A DNA stretch of 64,000 nt from CAZGUG01 sp964625335 (GTDB taxonomy: Bacteria; Bacillota; Clostridia; Ch29): the NCBI GenBank assembly GCA_964625335.1, contig CAZVBE010000011.1, positions 3,457 to 67,456 on the forward strand, given 5' to 3'. A program made the position numbers and the translations under genes. Of the stretch, positions 1-9,864 are shown one piece after another (within the stretch, counting starts at the first letter, position 1; each line of letters begins with the position of its first letter). Under the pieces are notes generated by a model. The model searched no databases, was not told the origin of the DNA, and was given only the letters and a program-made list of their open reading frames with translations.

Positions 1-108
1 GGTTCTATCCTGTGCATATAGCTATCCTCGTATTAGCTGCCTGTTTATCAAGGGGGTTTCCCCGGTGACATCTGAATATCAACGGATTTATCCCCCTGGC
101 AGCCTTTG

Positions 109-1158
109 TTATTTCTTTATTTCCCTCATCATGTTTTCGGCAAACAGTTTCGCTTCCTCCTCTATACCGGGAACGGCTGCTATTTCTCCCGGGTTGTTTG
201 CAATAGCCATTATTGCGAAATAGGGGGGGAGTCTGAAGCTTTTGTTAATGTTCAGGGCGCCTATAAGCTGTCTGGCTATCGAATCGCTTCCCGAGTTGCC
301 GGATACTATTACCGCAAACATAGTCTTGTCAAAAAACTTCTTTCTCCTGTACAAAGCTGTGAGCCGGTTAATTACAGCCATAAGGTTTGCCGAAACCGAG
401 TCGTTATAATTGGGGCATATCCATACCACCACGTCGGCCCTCTCAATTTCGGGCAGTATTTCCTCTGCCATCACTCCGCCGTAAAAACAGCTTTTTTGCC
501 GGCTGTAGTGTTTACATGTCTTATAGGTGCATCCCTTGCAATCGAGTACCGTGCCGTTTTCCACATGCAGCTCTGCAATATCATCAAAGAACAGGTGTTT
601 TTTTGTCATATTCCAGAGCATAAGGGTGTTTGACGTATTATGGGAGCTGGCATGGACAGCCAGTACCCTTGGTTTTTCTATTGTTGCAATATTATCCTGA
701 AAAAGCCGTTCCCCCAGGTCCCGGCAAAGGCGGCTGCAAATCTCCTCAAGGGGCCGGTCGAGTTTTTTTTGCCAGGTCAGCAAGTTGGTAAGGCCTTCTG
801 TTGCTTCAATAACCGGATTGCCGGGAAAACGGCAGCCCAAACGGTTTGCAAGAAAAATAATATTCTGCGCGGCACTTTTGGTAAAAAGGTCGTTGCTGCT
901 GTGTATCAGGAGCGCTGCCGAGCAGCCCTGCAATGCATCCCTTCCCCTTTTGGACAGCTTGTCAAATAACTGCATAATGGGAATGCTAAATCCGGTCTGG
1001 TCGAGTTCTGCCGCAAACAGTATTTTTTTGCCCTGCAGGTCGGGAAGGCTGTCTGTACCGGTTAAGGTTCTTGCGGGAATACCGTCTGTAGCCGCTTTGA
1101 CCATTACAGAGAGCCTATGGGACATAGGCCCGGGAGCAATAAGGTATACGGTTTTCAC
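109..1158 (-). CDS. Flavodoxin-like / iron-sulfur flavoprotein-type reductase
   Basis: A 349-residue protein. Its C-terminal half, from about residue 160, looks like the NADPH-dependent FMN reductase / iron-sulfur flavoprotein family: it begins with a beta strand followed by SSHNTSNT (phosphate-binding loop) and has a cysteine cluster CKGCTYKTCKHYSRQKSC like the compact cysteine motif that holds a 4Fe-4S cluster in ISF proteins. A later SGNSGSDS loop fits the flavin site. The N-terminal half resembles a second, degenerate flavodoxin fold without cysteines. It probably acts as a cytosolic electron-transfer protein. It overlaps the upstream LDH-like gene by 4 bases (ATGA), so the two are translationally coupled. 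The substrate cannot be told from sequence. Confidence 0.75.
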   Translation of the reverse strand: MKTVYLIAPGPMSHRLSVMVKAATDGIPARTLTGTDSLPDLQGKKILFAAELDQTGFSIPIMQLFDKLSKRGRDALQGCSAALLIHSSNDLFTKSAAQNIIFLANRLGCRFPGNPVIEATEGLTNLLTWQKKLDRPLEEICSRLCRDLGERLFQDNIATIEKPRVLAVHASSHNTSNTLMLWNMTKKHLFFDDIAELHVENGTVLDCKGCTYKTCKHYSRQKSCFYGGVMAEEILPEIERADVVVWICPNYNDSVSANLMAVINRLTALYRRKKFFDKTMFAVIVSGNSGSDSIARQLIGALNINKSFRLPPYFAIMAIANNPGEIAAVPGIEEEAKLFAENMMREIKK

Positions 1159-2396
1159 AGCATTTCACCCAGCCTTTCGTAGGTTTTCTTAATCCTGTCA
1201 TACAGAGGTGCGGGCAGATCAAGTGCTTCCACCTCTGTTCCCGAACCCAGCAGCCTGTTCCGGGAGCCCATATATACCCCGCCGATAAAGGTGGAACTGT
1301 AGTGCCACATGCCCTTTATCAGGGCTATAAGAGACAGGCTGCCCGACGACAGGGCCGGTGCCACGTAGGGTTTATAACCCTCGCTGCGGACATACATATT
1401 GGCGTTACAGGCTTTTTCGGTAAGAAACAGCGACAGCTCCTCATTATAGTTTTTTATGCTGTCGGCGATAACAAGCCCTTCACCGTGGGGGCCAAAGGCC
1501 CTTCCTTCTTCGGAAAAATGGGCGCTTTCGGGAGAGCGCATGGCGAAATAGGCGGCCCGGGCATACATTACCCCCAGTCCGTAGCCCCTAATTTGTTCCG
1601 GAGCAAGTCCGCCAAAGTCTAAGCTGCCTTTGCTGTCGGTATTGCTCTCTGTAAAGGCTGTCTTGCATAACAAATCAACGGGATCCGAGACCACAGCAAA
1701 AACACCCTTGAAACCGGCCTCTCTGGCCTTTTTTGCGTAGGCGGCCACTATCGGTGAGTTGCCCTTAAGCTGCGCCATCCTGACATCCGCAGGGGCGCTT
1801 CCTACCGGCGGCACCCCCGCCGATATGCAAAAGACAAACAGGTCGCAGTCAAAGACTTCATCCTCCTTTAGCATATAGACCGGCGGGCCGGCGACGCTGT
1901 TACCGGGGGCAAGTATCTGATTGGCTTCGTATTCCCATCTTTTCATATTGCTTAAGCTTCTGCTGTATATTCCAATGCCGGATATGCGGTTGCCCCCCAG
2001 CAGGCGCAGGCCGGTAAGCAGCATTCCGCCCACATCTCCAAGCCCTGCTATGTTGACCCTCCATTTTCCCGGCAGGGCGCAGGCAGGTAGGTCACGCCAG
2101 TTCGGATATGTCGTATTTACCGATGTTACATTCCTTTTTTCTATGGCATCAAGCAGCCAGCCGGGCAGGTTGGAAGGCCCGTCTCTTCGTAACAGTATTT
2201 CTATTCCCTCTTTGTCCGGGAATGCCAGCGAGGGCCGGGATACACAAAAAGCTTTTCTGGAGCTTGACGGCTCCAGGCTGTTCAGGGTATAAACACTGCC
2301 CGTACAGTCCGATGCCCGGGCCTGGGATATTTCCTTTATCCCGGCGTATTTGTGTTTTGACACCAGGATTTTGCCCTGGCATTCATAATAGAACAT
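1155..2396 (-). CDS. Lactate/malate dehydrogenase-like NAD-binding protein
   Basis: A 413-residue protein related to the LDH/MDH family. A Rossmann motif GLGDVGGMLLTGLRLLGG lies near residue 117, and SDPVDLL near residue 237 matches the family's S-N/D-P-V-D segment. The usual active-site Arg/His arrangement is not obvious. About 100 extra N-terminal residues come before the Rossmann fold. It may be a divergent oxidoreductase, since the key catalytic His block is replaced by FGPHGEG. The start is the ATG at 2396, preceded on its strand by a GGAGGT-like element. It sits 13 bases behind the giant HD/NadD-like gene and overlaps the flavoprotein gene, so the three probably form one leftward operon. 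Confidence 0.7.
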   Translation of the reverse strand: MFYYECQGKILVSKHKYAGIKEISQARASDCTGSVYTLNSLEPSSSRKAFCVSRPSLAFPDKEGIEILLRRDGPSNLPGWLLDAIEKRNVTSVNTTYPNWRDLPACALPGKWRVNIAGLGDVGGMLLTGLRLLGGNRISGIGIYSRSLSNMKRWEYEANQILAPGNSVAGPPVYMLKEDEVFDCDLFVFCISAGVPPVGSAPADVRMAQLKGNSPIVAAYAKKAREAGFKGVFAVVSDPVDLLCKTAFTESNTDSKGSLDFGGLAPEQIRGYGLGVMYARAAYFAMRSPESAHFSEEGRAFGPHGEGLVIADSIKNYNEELSLFLTEKACNANMYVRSEGYKPYVAPALSSGSLSLIALIKGMWHYSSTFIGGVYMGSRNRLLGSGTEVEALDLPAPLYDRIKKTYERLGEML

Positions 2397-2409
2397 GGGA
2401 TTACCTCCG

Positions 2410-5400
2410 TCACTTAATTATGGTATGTTCAATGCGTTTTAACGCTTCCAGGTCATTAAGCAGGTAATGGGACGGATTTATGTTAATATCGTATCTTATA
2501 TTGGGGCCGCGGTCGGGGCACCGGGGAGGGTTGACCACTTCGCCCAAAAGGTCCAAAGTCAGACTACGTTCATTCATCACCTGGTATTCTTCCTCAAGGG
2601 CCGTCATTATATCAATGGAGTTATTGATACATGTTTCGGACAGCGCGAAAATTGACCTGTTGGATACATCGTTGATAAAGGTGGGGGAGGTATAGGGCAG
2701 GATCATATTTACCGAGGGTATAAGATTCCATTGGGGGTATATGCCCCTCCACAGGGTATCCCCGCCAAGGAAGGGATATAAGGCGCTTTCATAGAACCAT
2801 GCCCGCAGCCTCGGAACAAAGTAGGCGCTGTCCACATCCCTGTTCTGGATATCCATTAGTTCCTTGCCCCGTCCGGACAGTATTCCTACTATGAATTTTT
2901 TAACCCTAATTCCCTCCCGCTTAAGTAAGGGATCGAGGGCTTTAAACCTGTAACCCTTATGCAGCAGATTGTCCACCAGTATTATTTGACGGTTGAAAGA
3001 GCGCAGCATTTTTATCTGGGTTTCCAAGTCCAGATAATAGGGGAAGGGTCCAATTCTGAAGGATTTCATATGTGGCTGAAACAGCTTCTCGGTATGGAGG
3101 GATTTGGTCACCGTGTTTGGCACAATCTGATTGTTCAGGATAGTGCCAAAGGGAACGCACACAGAGGAGCCCAGCTTTCTGGGGACCGAAGGAACAGTAT
3201 CCACTCCGTTTTCAGCGCAAATCTTTTTGGTGAGATTTTGATTAAGCATTCCCATATCAAAGGACAGCAGCAGTTTCCCGGGGTACAGGCCGGAGAGGGC
3301 TCTTTGCAGCCTTTTCCTGGAACGGCAAACCGCCTGTTTTACATTGTCGTTATTCCTGAAGGATTCCTTAATTATCGTTGACACGTCCAGGTTAAGGGTG
3401 CAGGGGACGTTCATATCAACCAGGTATATGGGCTGGTGCTGATTGCCAAAATACAGCTTTTCAAACCCCTGCAGCTCAAGTACTTCTTCCACTGCCCGGG
3501 AAGAATAATCTTCAATGGTGTTTCTGAATACGGCATAGTTGTAATCCTTTGCAAGGCAGTAGCAGAGGGTTTCGGTGAGAATTATCTGTTCAAGATTGTC
3601 ATGGCCGCACTTTTGGTCGGTAAATATACCGTCTATTACCACTATTCTGCCTACGGTATTATCCCTTATATACTCGGAGGCCATGTTGTTCTGGAACTCT
3701 TTGAAAAGCATGCTCAGACGCACCCAGTGAAATAGTGAAAAGCCCAGTATCCTGCCCCCGTTATTTTTTTCCTTAAGCAGCAAAACCCGGGGAGAGGACT
3801 TGTTTGAGAAGGCTGTAAGCTTTTTTTGCGCCTCCTTGCTGTCTGCAAACATTTGGGCAGAAAGTTTTTCAAGAAGTTCCTGCCTGGGGTTTTCAATAAT
3901 TTCCATATCTATGGACACGGGGCTTACAGGGGCTTTGTACTGGGGCTCTCTCCTGTACAGGCCGCTCATGTATATATACTTCTGGGCCAGAGGGTCCACC
4001 AGCATTGATATATCCCTGTTTTGGTCAATATAGGTTCTGATTTGGGTTGAACTTATGTCTTCATATTGCGGAGGCAGTGACAGCGTTATTATCTCTCCTT
4101 CTATCCTGCCCATTTTTCTGTCCAGTTTTTTGTCGTCTTCTTCGGATGAAAGGGCGCTCCTTCTGTCAAATACTATGTGCGGGAAGGTGTGTATTGAATC
4201 CGGGCTTTTCTTATCCTTGTATCCTGAAGCGTGCAGTATCACATCGCTGCCTACGACTATGTATACTTCAGAGTTGGGGAAGCTTTCTCTTAGAGCCCGC
4301 AAATCCTCGGGATATGCAATATTTACGGGTATATCCTCGGGGTACAGGAATATACCGGGCTGATCGGCGATGGACATATTGATTATATTCCTGCGGGTAA
4401 GATTGGGCTGGGTTCTTTTGGACCATGAAAATTCATCAATCGCAAGGAATACTTCAAAGCCAAGCCGGCGTATCTCCTTTGCAATCTCCTTGTGACCCAG
4501 CGAAAAGGGGTCAAAGGTACCCGGGAAAAAGGCTATCTTTTGCGGGTGCTTAAGGTCTATGCTGCCGTAATGGAAGGTATAGGCGGATATGAACTTGTAT
4601 ATACTGTTTAACGCCGATGAATTGATAAACAGCAGCAGTTCACTGTCCCTGTTGTCCGGCAGCAGGGTCAGTATCTTTTTCGCGGTCCGCCTAAATATAT
4701 GGTTTTTCTGCTCCATATCAAGGTATTCGGAGCCGTATATTTCCTTGCCAATTACACTGAAGGCAATCTGCCTGATCCGCTGGTCGTAATTGACCAGTCC
4801 GCCCAGTAAAATTCCCAGCATCTTGGCCAGCCTGCTCTCGTAAAACTCGTCGGCCTGGGGAAAAAGCTGCCTGTATTTAAGATAATAGGATAGGGTTATT
4901 CCTGCCGTTTTGAGTATGAGGGAGTTAATACCCAGTCCTGACTGTTTGGTTTTTTCAGTCAGGTAGTCGAGAATCTCGTCCAGCTCCACCGGCTGAAGGT
5001 AGAGTATCAACTGTCCCAGGTAATAAGGAATGTACTTGGTGAACTGGTGGCCCTCAAGTTCCAGGGACCTGACCAGTTCCACCGCAATATCGTTTCTCTG
5101 CTCGAGGTTTAGGTGGGGGATTATGCGGATAAGCGCATCCCCTGCGCCAATACGCACATCTTCAACGGGGCTGACCTTTATAAGATTGCAAAAGTGCATG
5201 GCGGTATAAAAGGCGTTGTTCTTGTCATTGCTCAGGGTATGCTCCAGTAAAAGCTCCACCTGTATCTTTTTTGCAATCTTGCCGGTGGCAGTTTTAAGGT
5301 TGCTTAGAAAAATATCCGAAATACTGTCCAGGTCTTCACGGCAGTATGCATTGTACTTTTCGATTGTCGGGCGCCCAAGCCGAAGAAGCTGCGCTATCTT

Positions 5401-7308
5401 AAACTTAAGATAGTTTTCGGCAGGAAGGTCCGACCGGCTGGTATTCTGGGTTAACAGCTCTTTTAAACCTTGTGCCTGCCTGCAATCTGTTCCAAGGCTT
5501 AATATAAGGCTGCGGACAGCATCAAGGGCGGACAAACGCAGACTGTTATCAGCTGAAAAAATTCTTTCAAGGGCGAAATCCGTCATTATTTCCAGCTGCT
5601 TTCTCTCGCAAGCGGCGGGGACGGATTTAAGCGTCTCCAGCAAATAGAATTGAGTCTGGAGTTCGGTTGCAGGGTATTTGGAATAGTACTTGCATAAAAT
5701 CTCCGTATAACTATTTACCGTTTGCGGCTTGCATTGGGCAAAAAGGGAGGCTACCATTACGTTCAGACCGTATCCTATCCAGCTGCGATGAATGGGAATA
5801 ATTTTATGGTCGGGGTCAATAAAGGCATCAAGATACCTTTGCAGCAGCTGGCAGCTTGTAATGTCGGGAGTGTCCAGAACTGCATCCGGAGGCACTTCCT
5901 TGTGGTATTCCTCGTCAAAGGTTGCAATAAGCGTTCCTATCAGCTCGCTGCAGTGCCTTCTGATATCATCCTCCGGGTGGGTTAATTGCTCATACAAAAA
6001 TTTTATGGTGATTAGTTTTTGTTTTTGCGTCAGATAGGTGGAGTAGTCCTCGAATATGCGCAAATATTCCCGCAAGCTTTTCCAATTCTTTTCACTGCGG
6101 GCGGATTCCAGTATTGCGTTTAGTGAAAACTCGTTCCGAAGCCTGTACATGGTGTTAATGTTATGTCGTATTGACTGGTACTTTAAATTTTGTACCACCT
6201 GCTGCCCGTGCATCAGGGCATAATAACCCCTGGCCTTCGGGAGAGAGATTGGGGTATCCGCCCGGGTGTCGGGGTCTGTTCTTATACCCAGGCTTACCAT
6301 ATAGTCCTCAAAATCCTTGAGTTTTGCAAACACCTTTCTGTATCTCTTCTCCTTTTTATCATCCAGGTTATCCAGCTTCCCGAGTACTATATCAAAGGAA
6401 TCCGCCAGGGAAAACATGTGCATCCTGCCCTTGTTTTTCCCGCAGGGGCTGGTTTTTACCCTGAAATCCGAATAGATGAGGATAAGGGATTCGAGGGACA
6501 GATTTTCGATTTCGAGGTCCCAGGTGGAATGATTTATAGCAATATTTCTTATATATACAATACCGTGTTTTTTAAACCACTGGTCGGTATAATAATAGTG
6601 CAGGTAGGGGACTCTTTTCAGTTCGGCGCCTCTGCAGCCGTATTTTCCAATGTCGTGTCCTGCTGCGGCTCCCGAAACTCTTCCGAGGTCTGTAGGCAGC
6701 CCCAATTCCTTGAACTGACGAGCTATAAACAGGGAAAGGTAATGTACCCCGCATATATGGTCGAGGGTATTGTGACCCATAAGCTCTCCATTTAATTTCA
6801 TCATTTCGTATATATATTCACTGTCAAAGGCTTTTAAGAAAAGCCGGTATTCATCAGGGTCTTCCAGCTCGGCCTGCTCACCCGGCGATAATGGTTCAAG
6901 GGGGTATTTGCTCTGCCAGGTGCCGTCATCCGAGGATTGCTGCAGATTGCAAATTTTCCTGAGCATTTGCAGATACACGCTGCACGCACCGTCAAGGCTG
7001 TTGTTTAAGCTGGTTTCCAGCGCCTGGGGGAAGGATTTGCCTATGGCATACTGGTATATGTATTCCAGCCAGTTGTCGGGGACGTCATTGCCGGCCAGTT
7101 CATTAAGCATATCCCTGCACAGCTCGAAGACTGCGCTGCAGCTGTAATCCCTGGTTTTGAGCATTTTGTCCATTTGTTTGACAAAGGAGGCTTTCTCAAT
7201 ATGTTTTTTTATGAACGCCCTGTTTATGGTATCGGGGTAGGCTTTTTTCAGCTCCAAAAGGGATGCGAAAAACTCTCTGTTAAGATCGGACAGCAAAGCG
7301 TTATCCAT
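2410..7308 (-). CDS. Giant multidomain protein: HD + HEAT-like + nucleotidyltransferase + GNAT-like + PRT-like
   Basis: About 1632 residues. I place the start at 7308 because AAAGGAG stands 7 bases before that ATG; a longer reading to 7446 has no such site. Regions in order: an HD phosphohydrolase-like region (about 180-330, with GHDIGK at 217-222 and NH at 259-260); a long alpha-helical region resembling HEAT repeats (about 430-900); a cytidylyltransferase/NadD-type fold (about 925-1130) with the nucleotide-binding motif GTFDPFSLGH and the C-terminal motif ISSTQIR; a GNAT-like segment (about 1170-1290); and a phosphoribosyltransferase-like segment with ILVDNLLHKGYR (about 1445). It is predicted to be cytosolic. 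The domain set suggests NAD or nucleotide metabolism or stress sensing, but no pathway can be assigned. Similar long proteins occur in clostridia. Confidence 0.75.
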   Translation of the reverse strand: MDNALLSDLNREFFASLLELKKAYPDTINRAFIKKHIEKASFVKQMDKMLKTRDYSCSAVFELCRDMLNELAGNDVPDNWLEYIYQYAIGKSFPQALETSLNNSLDGACSVYLQMLRKICNLQQSSDDGTWQSKYPLEPLSPGEQAELEDPDEYRLFLKAFDSEYIYEMMKLNGELMGHNTLDHICGVHYLSLFIARQFKELGLPTDLGRVSGAAAGHDIGKYGCRGAELKRVPYLHYYYTDQWFKKHGIVYIRNIAINHSTWDLEIENLSLESLILIYSDFRVKTSPCGKNKGRMHMFSLADSFDIVLGKLDNLDDKKEKRYRKVFAKLKDFEDYMVSLGIRTDPDTRADTPISLPKARGYYALMHGQQVVQNLKYQSIRHNINTMYRLRNEFSLNAILESARSEKNWKSLREYLRIFEDYSTYLTQKQKLITIKFLYEQLTHPEDDIRRHCSELIGTLIATFDEEYHKEVPPDAVLDTPDITSCQLLQRYLDAFIDPDHKIIPIHRSWIGYGLNVMVASLFAQCKPQTVNSYTEILCKYYSKYPATELQTQFYLLETLKSVPAACERKQLEIMTDFALERIFSADNSLRLSALDAVRSLILSLGTDCRQAQGLKELLTQNTSRSDLPAENYLKFKIAQLLRLGRPTIEKYNAYCREDLDSISDIFLSNLKTATGKIAKKIQVELLLEHTLSNDKNNAFYTAMHFCNLIKVSPVEDVRIGAGDALIRIIPHLNLEQRNDIAVELVRSLELEGHQFTKYIPYYLGQLILYLQPVELDEILDYLTEKTKQSGLGINSLILKTAGITLSYYLKYRQLFPQADEFYESRLAKMLGILLGGLVNYDQRIRQIAFSVIGKEIYGSEYLDMEQKNHIFRRTAKKILTLLPDNRDSELLLFINSSALNSIYKFISAYTFHYGSIDLKHPQKIAFFPGTFDPFSLGHKEIAKEIRRLGFEVFLAIDEFSWSKRTQPNLTRRNIINMSIADQPGIFLYPEDIPVNIAYPEDLRALRESFPNSEVYIVVGSDVILHASGYKDKKSPDSIHTFPHIVFDRRSALSSEEDDKKLDRKMGRIEGEIITLSLPPQYEDISSTQIRTYIDQNRDISMLVDPLAQKYIYMSGLYRREPQYKAPVSPVSIDMEIIENPRQELLEKLSAQMFADSKEAQKKLTAFSNKSSPRVLLLKEKNNGGRILGFSLFHWVRLSMLFKEFQNNMASEYIRDNTVGRIVVIDGIFTDQKCGHDNLEQIILTETLCYCLAKDYNYAVFRNTIEDYSSRAVEEVLELQGFEKLYFGNQHQPIYLVDMNVPCTLNLDVSTIIKESFRNNDNVKQAVCRSRKRLQRALSGLYPGKLLLSFDMGMLNQNLTKKICAENGVDTVPSVPRKLGSSVCVPFGTILNNQIVPNTVTKSLHTEKLFQPHMKSFRIGPFPYYLDLETQIKMLRSFNRQIILVDNLLHKGYRFKALDPLLKREGIRVKKFIVGILSGRGKELMDIQNRDVDSAYFVPRLRAWFYESALYPFLGGDTLWRGIYPQWNLIPSVNMILPYTSPTFINDVSNRSIFALSETCINNSIDIMTALEEEYQVMNERSLTLDLLGEVVNPPRCPDRGPNIRYDININPSHYLLNDLEALKRIEHTIIK

Positions 7309-7691
7309 AGAAATACTCCTTTCTTTACCGGGACAGTTTTTATTCTCTCTTTGATTAGGGTTTTCTACACATAAGCGGCGTATTCCTCCACTGCAAAAAA
7401 AAGAATGGTCAGGAAAAAGCAGTGAAATGTGGAAAGGGAGTTTCACTTTTGCTTTTGCCTGCCAGTAGTGTCCGGTTATCCCCGGATTTTTTTGTATAAG
7501 CCAAAACGGGTTAACTCCACTTAAGGCTTTGTAATATCTGACGGTTTAAGGCCGCTTATGTTCCTGACCGAATTGGTATGCTCATAGGGTTGGGTGAAAA
7601 ATCCGGTTAATCATGGTTAACGGTTTGGCAAAAAGAGTATAATATAACTATATGGAAAATTTATAACAAACCAATACAGAGGTGTAAGAAT

Positions 7692-8411
7692 ATGAAAAGC
7701 GGATACATAGTAATAGCGCTTGTTATAGCATTAGTAATAGCCTTGGCATATGTTTATATGAACCCTGCCGAAAATGGGGAAACCGGAGAAAACGGTAACG
7801 GATTACAGACCCCCCCGGAAGACCAAAACGACAGGGTTTCCCAGCAATTGGTTGAGATTTTTCCCGGAAGAACAGGTTACGAATGGTATTATTCAGGGTT
7901 TGCGGAATACAGCCATCACATGAGGCTGGATAATATCTCGGGAAATACCGACACCCAGGAAATCCTGGTTTACGAGGTGTCCGGAGAGGTAGACGACCCT
8001 TCGGGCGGGGAAGGGCCGGGGGATTTCGGCCTTGAACTGGAATACAGAATAACCTCGGACACTGTGACCGAGAGGATAATCCGCGGGGAAAAGCTTATCC
8101 ATGTATTCGAGGAACTGCAGCTGTTAAGGCTGCCCCTTGAGGCCGGCAGCAGGTGGGAGCAGACGGTAAAAAGCGGCGAAGGGGAAGCTGACCTTACGGC
8201 CGAGATACTGTCGGCAGAAGCCGAGGAAGAGGAAGGCCCCATTGTCTACAGAGTGAGGTACACCGTTCCTATGGAGAATATGCCCGACGGGATTTACGTT
8301 GAGGAACGCGCATTTACCGAAGGGGTGGGTGTGACTTACTATGCAAGGACCCTGGGCGAAGAGTACGATTTTATGTTTGAATATTTTATATTTGACCCTG
8401 ACAAACAATGA
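7692..8411 (+). CDS. Membrane-anchored secreted protein of unknown function
   Basis: A 239-residue protein. Residues 5-22 (YIVIALVIALVIALAYVY) form one hydrophobic segment, followed by a Gly/Asn/Glu-rich linker and an extracytoplasmic domain rich in beta strands and acidic residues. There is no lipobox cysteine, so it is a signal-anchor rather than a lipoprotein. GAGGTG stands 7 bases before the ATG. A TATAAT at 7638-7643 may be its -10 element, but the -35 is weak. The intergenic region 7309-7691 separates it from the divergent giant gene, and I see no other gene there. I do not recognise the family. Confidence 0.7.
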   Translation: MKSGYIVIALVIALVIALAYVYMNPAENGETGENGNGLQTPPEDQNDRVSQQLVEIFPGRTGYEWYYSGFAEYSHHMRLDNISGNTDTQEILVYEVSGEVDDPSGGEGPGDFGLELEYRITSDTVTERIIRGEKLIHVFEELQLLRLPLEAGSRWEQTVKSGEGEADLTAEILSAEAEEEEGPIVYRVRYTVPMENMPDGIYVEERAFTEGVGVTYYARTLGEEYDFMFEYFIFDPDKQ

Positions 8412-8428
8412 CATTACAAATAATGATA

Positions 8429-8457
8429 TTGATTATGACCGCGAAAACGGTTATAAT
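8429..8457 (+). promoter_or_regulatory. Sigma-A promoter for the tRNA-Gly/Val pair
   Basis: TTGATT (8429-8434), a 17-base spacer, then TATAAT (8452-8457), ending 16 bases before the tRNA-Gly 5' end. The spacing and sequence are near consensus. Confidence 0.75.
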
Positions 8458-8473
8458 AGTAGCACAATAAGAT

Positions 8474-8547
8474 GCGGATATAGCTCAGTGGCAGAGCACC
8501 GGCTTCCCAAGCCGGTAATGCGGGTTCGATTCCCGTTATCCGCTCCA
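8474..8547 (+). tRNA. tRNA-Gly(CCC)
   Basis: The acceptor stem GCGGATA pairs with TATCCGC, and the encoded CCA is at 8545-8547. The anticodon stem CCGGC/GCCGG encloses the loop TTCCCAA with anticodon CCC. The T-loop GTTCGATTC is standard. All arms are intact. It is cotranscribed with tRNA-Val, 6 bases downstream. Confidence 0.95.
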
Positions 8548-8553
8548 TCTTTC

Positions 8554-8631
8554 GGGGCGATAGCTCAGTTGGGAGAGCGCTACCTTGACATGGTAGAGGT
8601 TTCGCAGGTTCGATCCCTGTTCGCCCCACCA
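8554..8631 (+). tRNA. tRNA-Val(GAC)
   Basis: The acceptor stem GGGGCGA pairs with TCGCCCC, and CCA is encoded at 8629-8631. The anticodon stem CTACC/GGTAG encloses TTGACAT with anticodon GAC. The T-arm CAGGTTCGATCCCTG is intact. A strong terminator follows. Confidence 0.95.
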
Positions 8632-8645
8632 CATTCAGCTGTCAT

Positions 8646-8687
8646 TGCAATAGGGAGAGGTTCTTCCCTGTTGCATTATTTTTTTTG
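8646..8687 (+). terminator. Rho-independent terminator of the tRNA operon
   Basis: An 11-bp stem (TGCAATAGGGA with TCCCTGTTGCA, one G-U pair) encloses an 8-base loop and is followed by TTATTTTTTTT. Confidence 0.85.
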
Positions 8688-8788
8688 ATAAATTACATAT
8701 TTTTCTAAAGGATTTCCCGGATCTTTGTTTAATTTTATAGTGTGGAACTTTTTTTCTTGCTTTGCTTAATTTTCTTCCGGAGGTAAAA

Positions 8789-9781
8789 ATGAAGAAGGCA
8801 ATTACCAAAACACAGGAAAACCATATAACCGTTGTGTTGATTTCTGACCCCGATAAGGGTGTGAAAAAAATACGTATCAGCAAAGTGCTTTTGAAATGCA
8901 CCGCGCTGGTTGCAGCGGTATTTTTAACATATAGCGTTGCCCTGTCAACGGGTTACTTGTATTTGGACCAAAACCATAAAATCGCCCTTGACAGGATTGA
9001 ATACCTGGAAAACGACAACGAGAGGCAGAGCATAGAAATAGCAGGCCTATATAATTATAGCGATACGGTAAAGAAAAAGATGGAGAACCTTATAGAATTT
9101 GACGGCGAAGTCAGAAGCATGGTTGGCCTCACAAGCGACAGCGATAAGAGGCTGGAGGAGTTTCAGGGTACGCTTATAGCATCCAGGGGCGGTGTCCAAA
9201 GGTTTGCCGGGGACGGAAGTGCGGAGTTTGCCGGGGTCAGAGTGCAACAGCCGGTAATGATGAGTTCGGTCAATCAATTGCAGTTGGCGGATTCAGTGCA
9301 TGTGTTATCCAGCCAGATGGATGTTCAGCAGGAACAGTTGGATAAGCTGTTAACCGACGTAGATGCCAGGCTCAAATACCTTGAAGCCAGGCCTTCCTTC
9401 CTGCCGGTATCCGGGACAATCACTTCCAGGTTTGGGGGCAGGAGGCATCCCTTCAGCAGGGCATACGACTTCCATGAAGCCGTAGATATCGCCGCCAAAT
9501 CGGGTACTTCTATAAGGGCACCGGGGAAGGGAGTTGTGACCTTTTCGGGAAGGAAGAGCGGATACGGGAATATGGTGGTAATAAATCACGGATACGGCAT
9601 CATAACCCGTTATGCACATAACAGTACCAACCTGGTGAAGGTGGGCGACAGGGTTTCAAAGGGACAGGTGATTGCCAGGGTAGGCAGCACCGGGGTTAGC
9701 ACCGGCCCCCACGTTCACTTTGAGGTAGAAGTGAACGGAAAGGCAGTGGACCCGATTAAGTTTGTGAACAGCAGCTCGTAG
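8789..9781 (+). CDS. M23-family peptidoglycan metallopeptidase, membrane-anchored
   Basis: A 330-residue protein starting at the ATG at 8789, behind CCGGAGGT. Layout: a basic cytoplasmic N-terminus, one transmembrane helix (about residues 38-58), a coiled-coil stalk (about 65-210) and a C-terminal M23/LytM domain (about 215-325). The domain shows the zinc ligands HEAVD and HVHFE, with a further His in the RYAHNS strand. It probably cleaves peptide cross-links of peptidoglycan on the outer face of the membrane. The coiled coil and the anchored LytM layout are those of division- or sporulation-linked clostridial peptidases. The gene is monocistronic, with a terminator 33 bases downstream. Confidence 0.88.
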   Translation: MKKAITKTQENHITVVLISDPDKGVKKIRISKVLLKCTALVAAVFLTYSVALSTGYLYLDQNHKIALDRIEYLENDNERQSIEIAGLYNYSDTVKKKMENLIEFDGEVRSMVGLTSDSDKRLEEFQGTLIASRGGVQRFAGDGSAEFAGVRVQQPVMMSSVNQLQLADSVHVLSSQMDVQQEQLDKLLTDVDARLKYLEARPSFLPVSGTITSRFGGRRHPFSRAYDFHEAVDIAAKSGTSIRAPGKGVVTFSGRKSGYGNMVVINHGYGIITRYAHNSTNLVKVGDRVSKGQVIARVGSTGVSTGPHVHFEVEVNGKAVDPIKFVNSSS

Positions 9782-9813
9782 GGCTGATATGGTTATTATA
9801 GACAGAGAGCGTT

Positions 9814-9843
9814 GAGTTCCGTAATAAACGGAGCTCTTTTTAT
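9814..9843 (+). terminator. Rho-independent terminator after the M23 peptidase gene
   Basis: The stem GAGTTCCGT pairs with ACGGAGCTC (one G-U) around AATAA, followed by TTTTTATTT. Confidence 0.8.
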
Positions 9844-9864
9844 TTGTGATTCCATTAATTTCCC

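Noticed and set aside
106..1192. Plus-strand ORFs opposite the flavoprotein and LDH-like genes
   Set aside because: They are shadow frames without ribosome-binding sites or family motifs.
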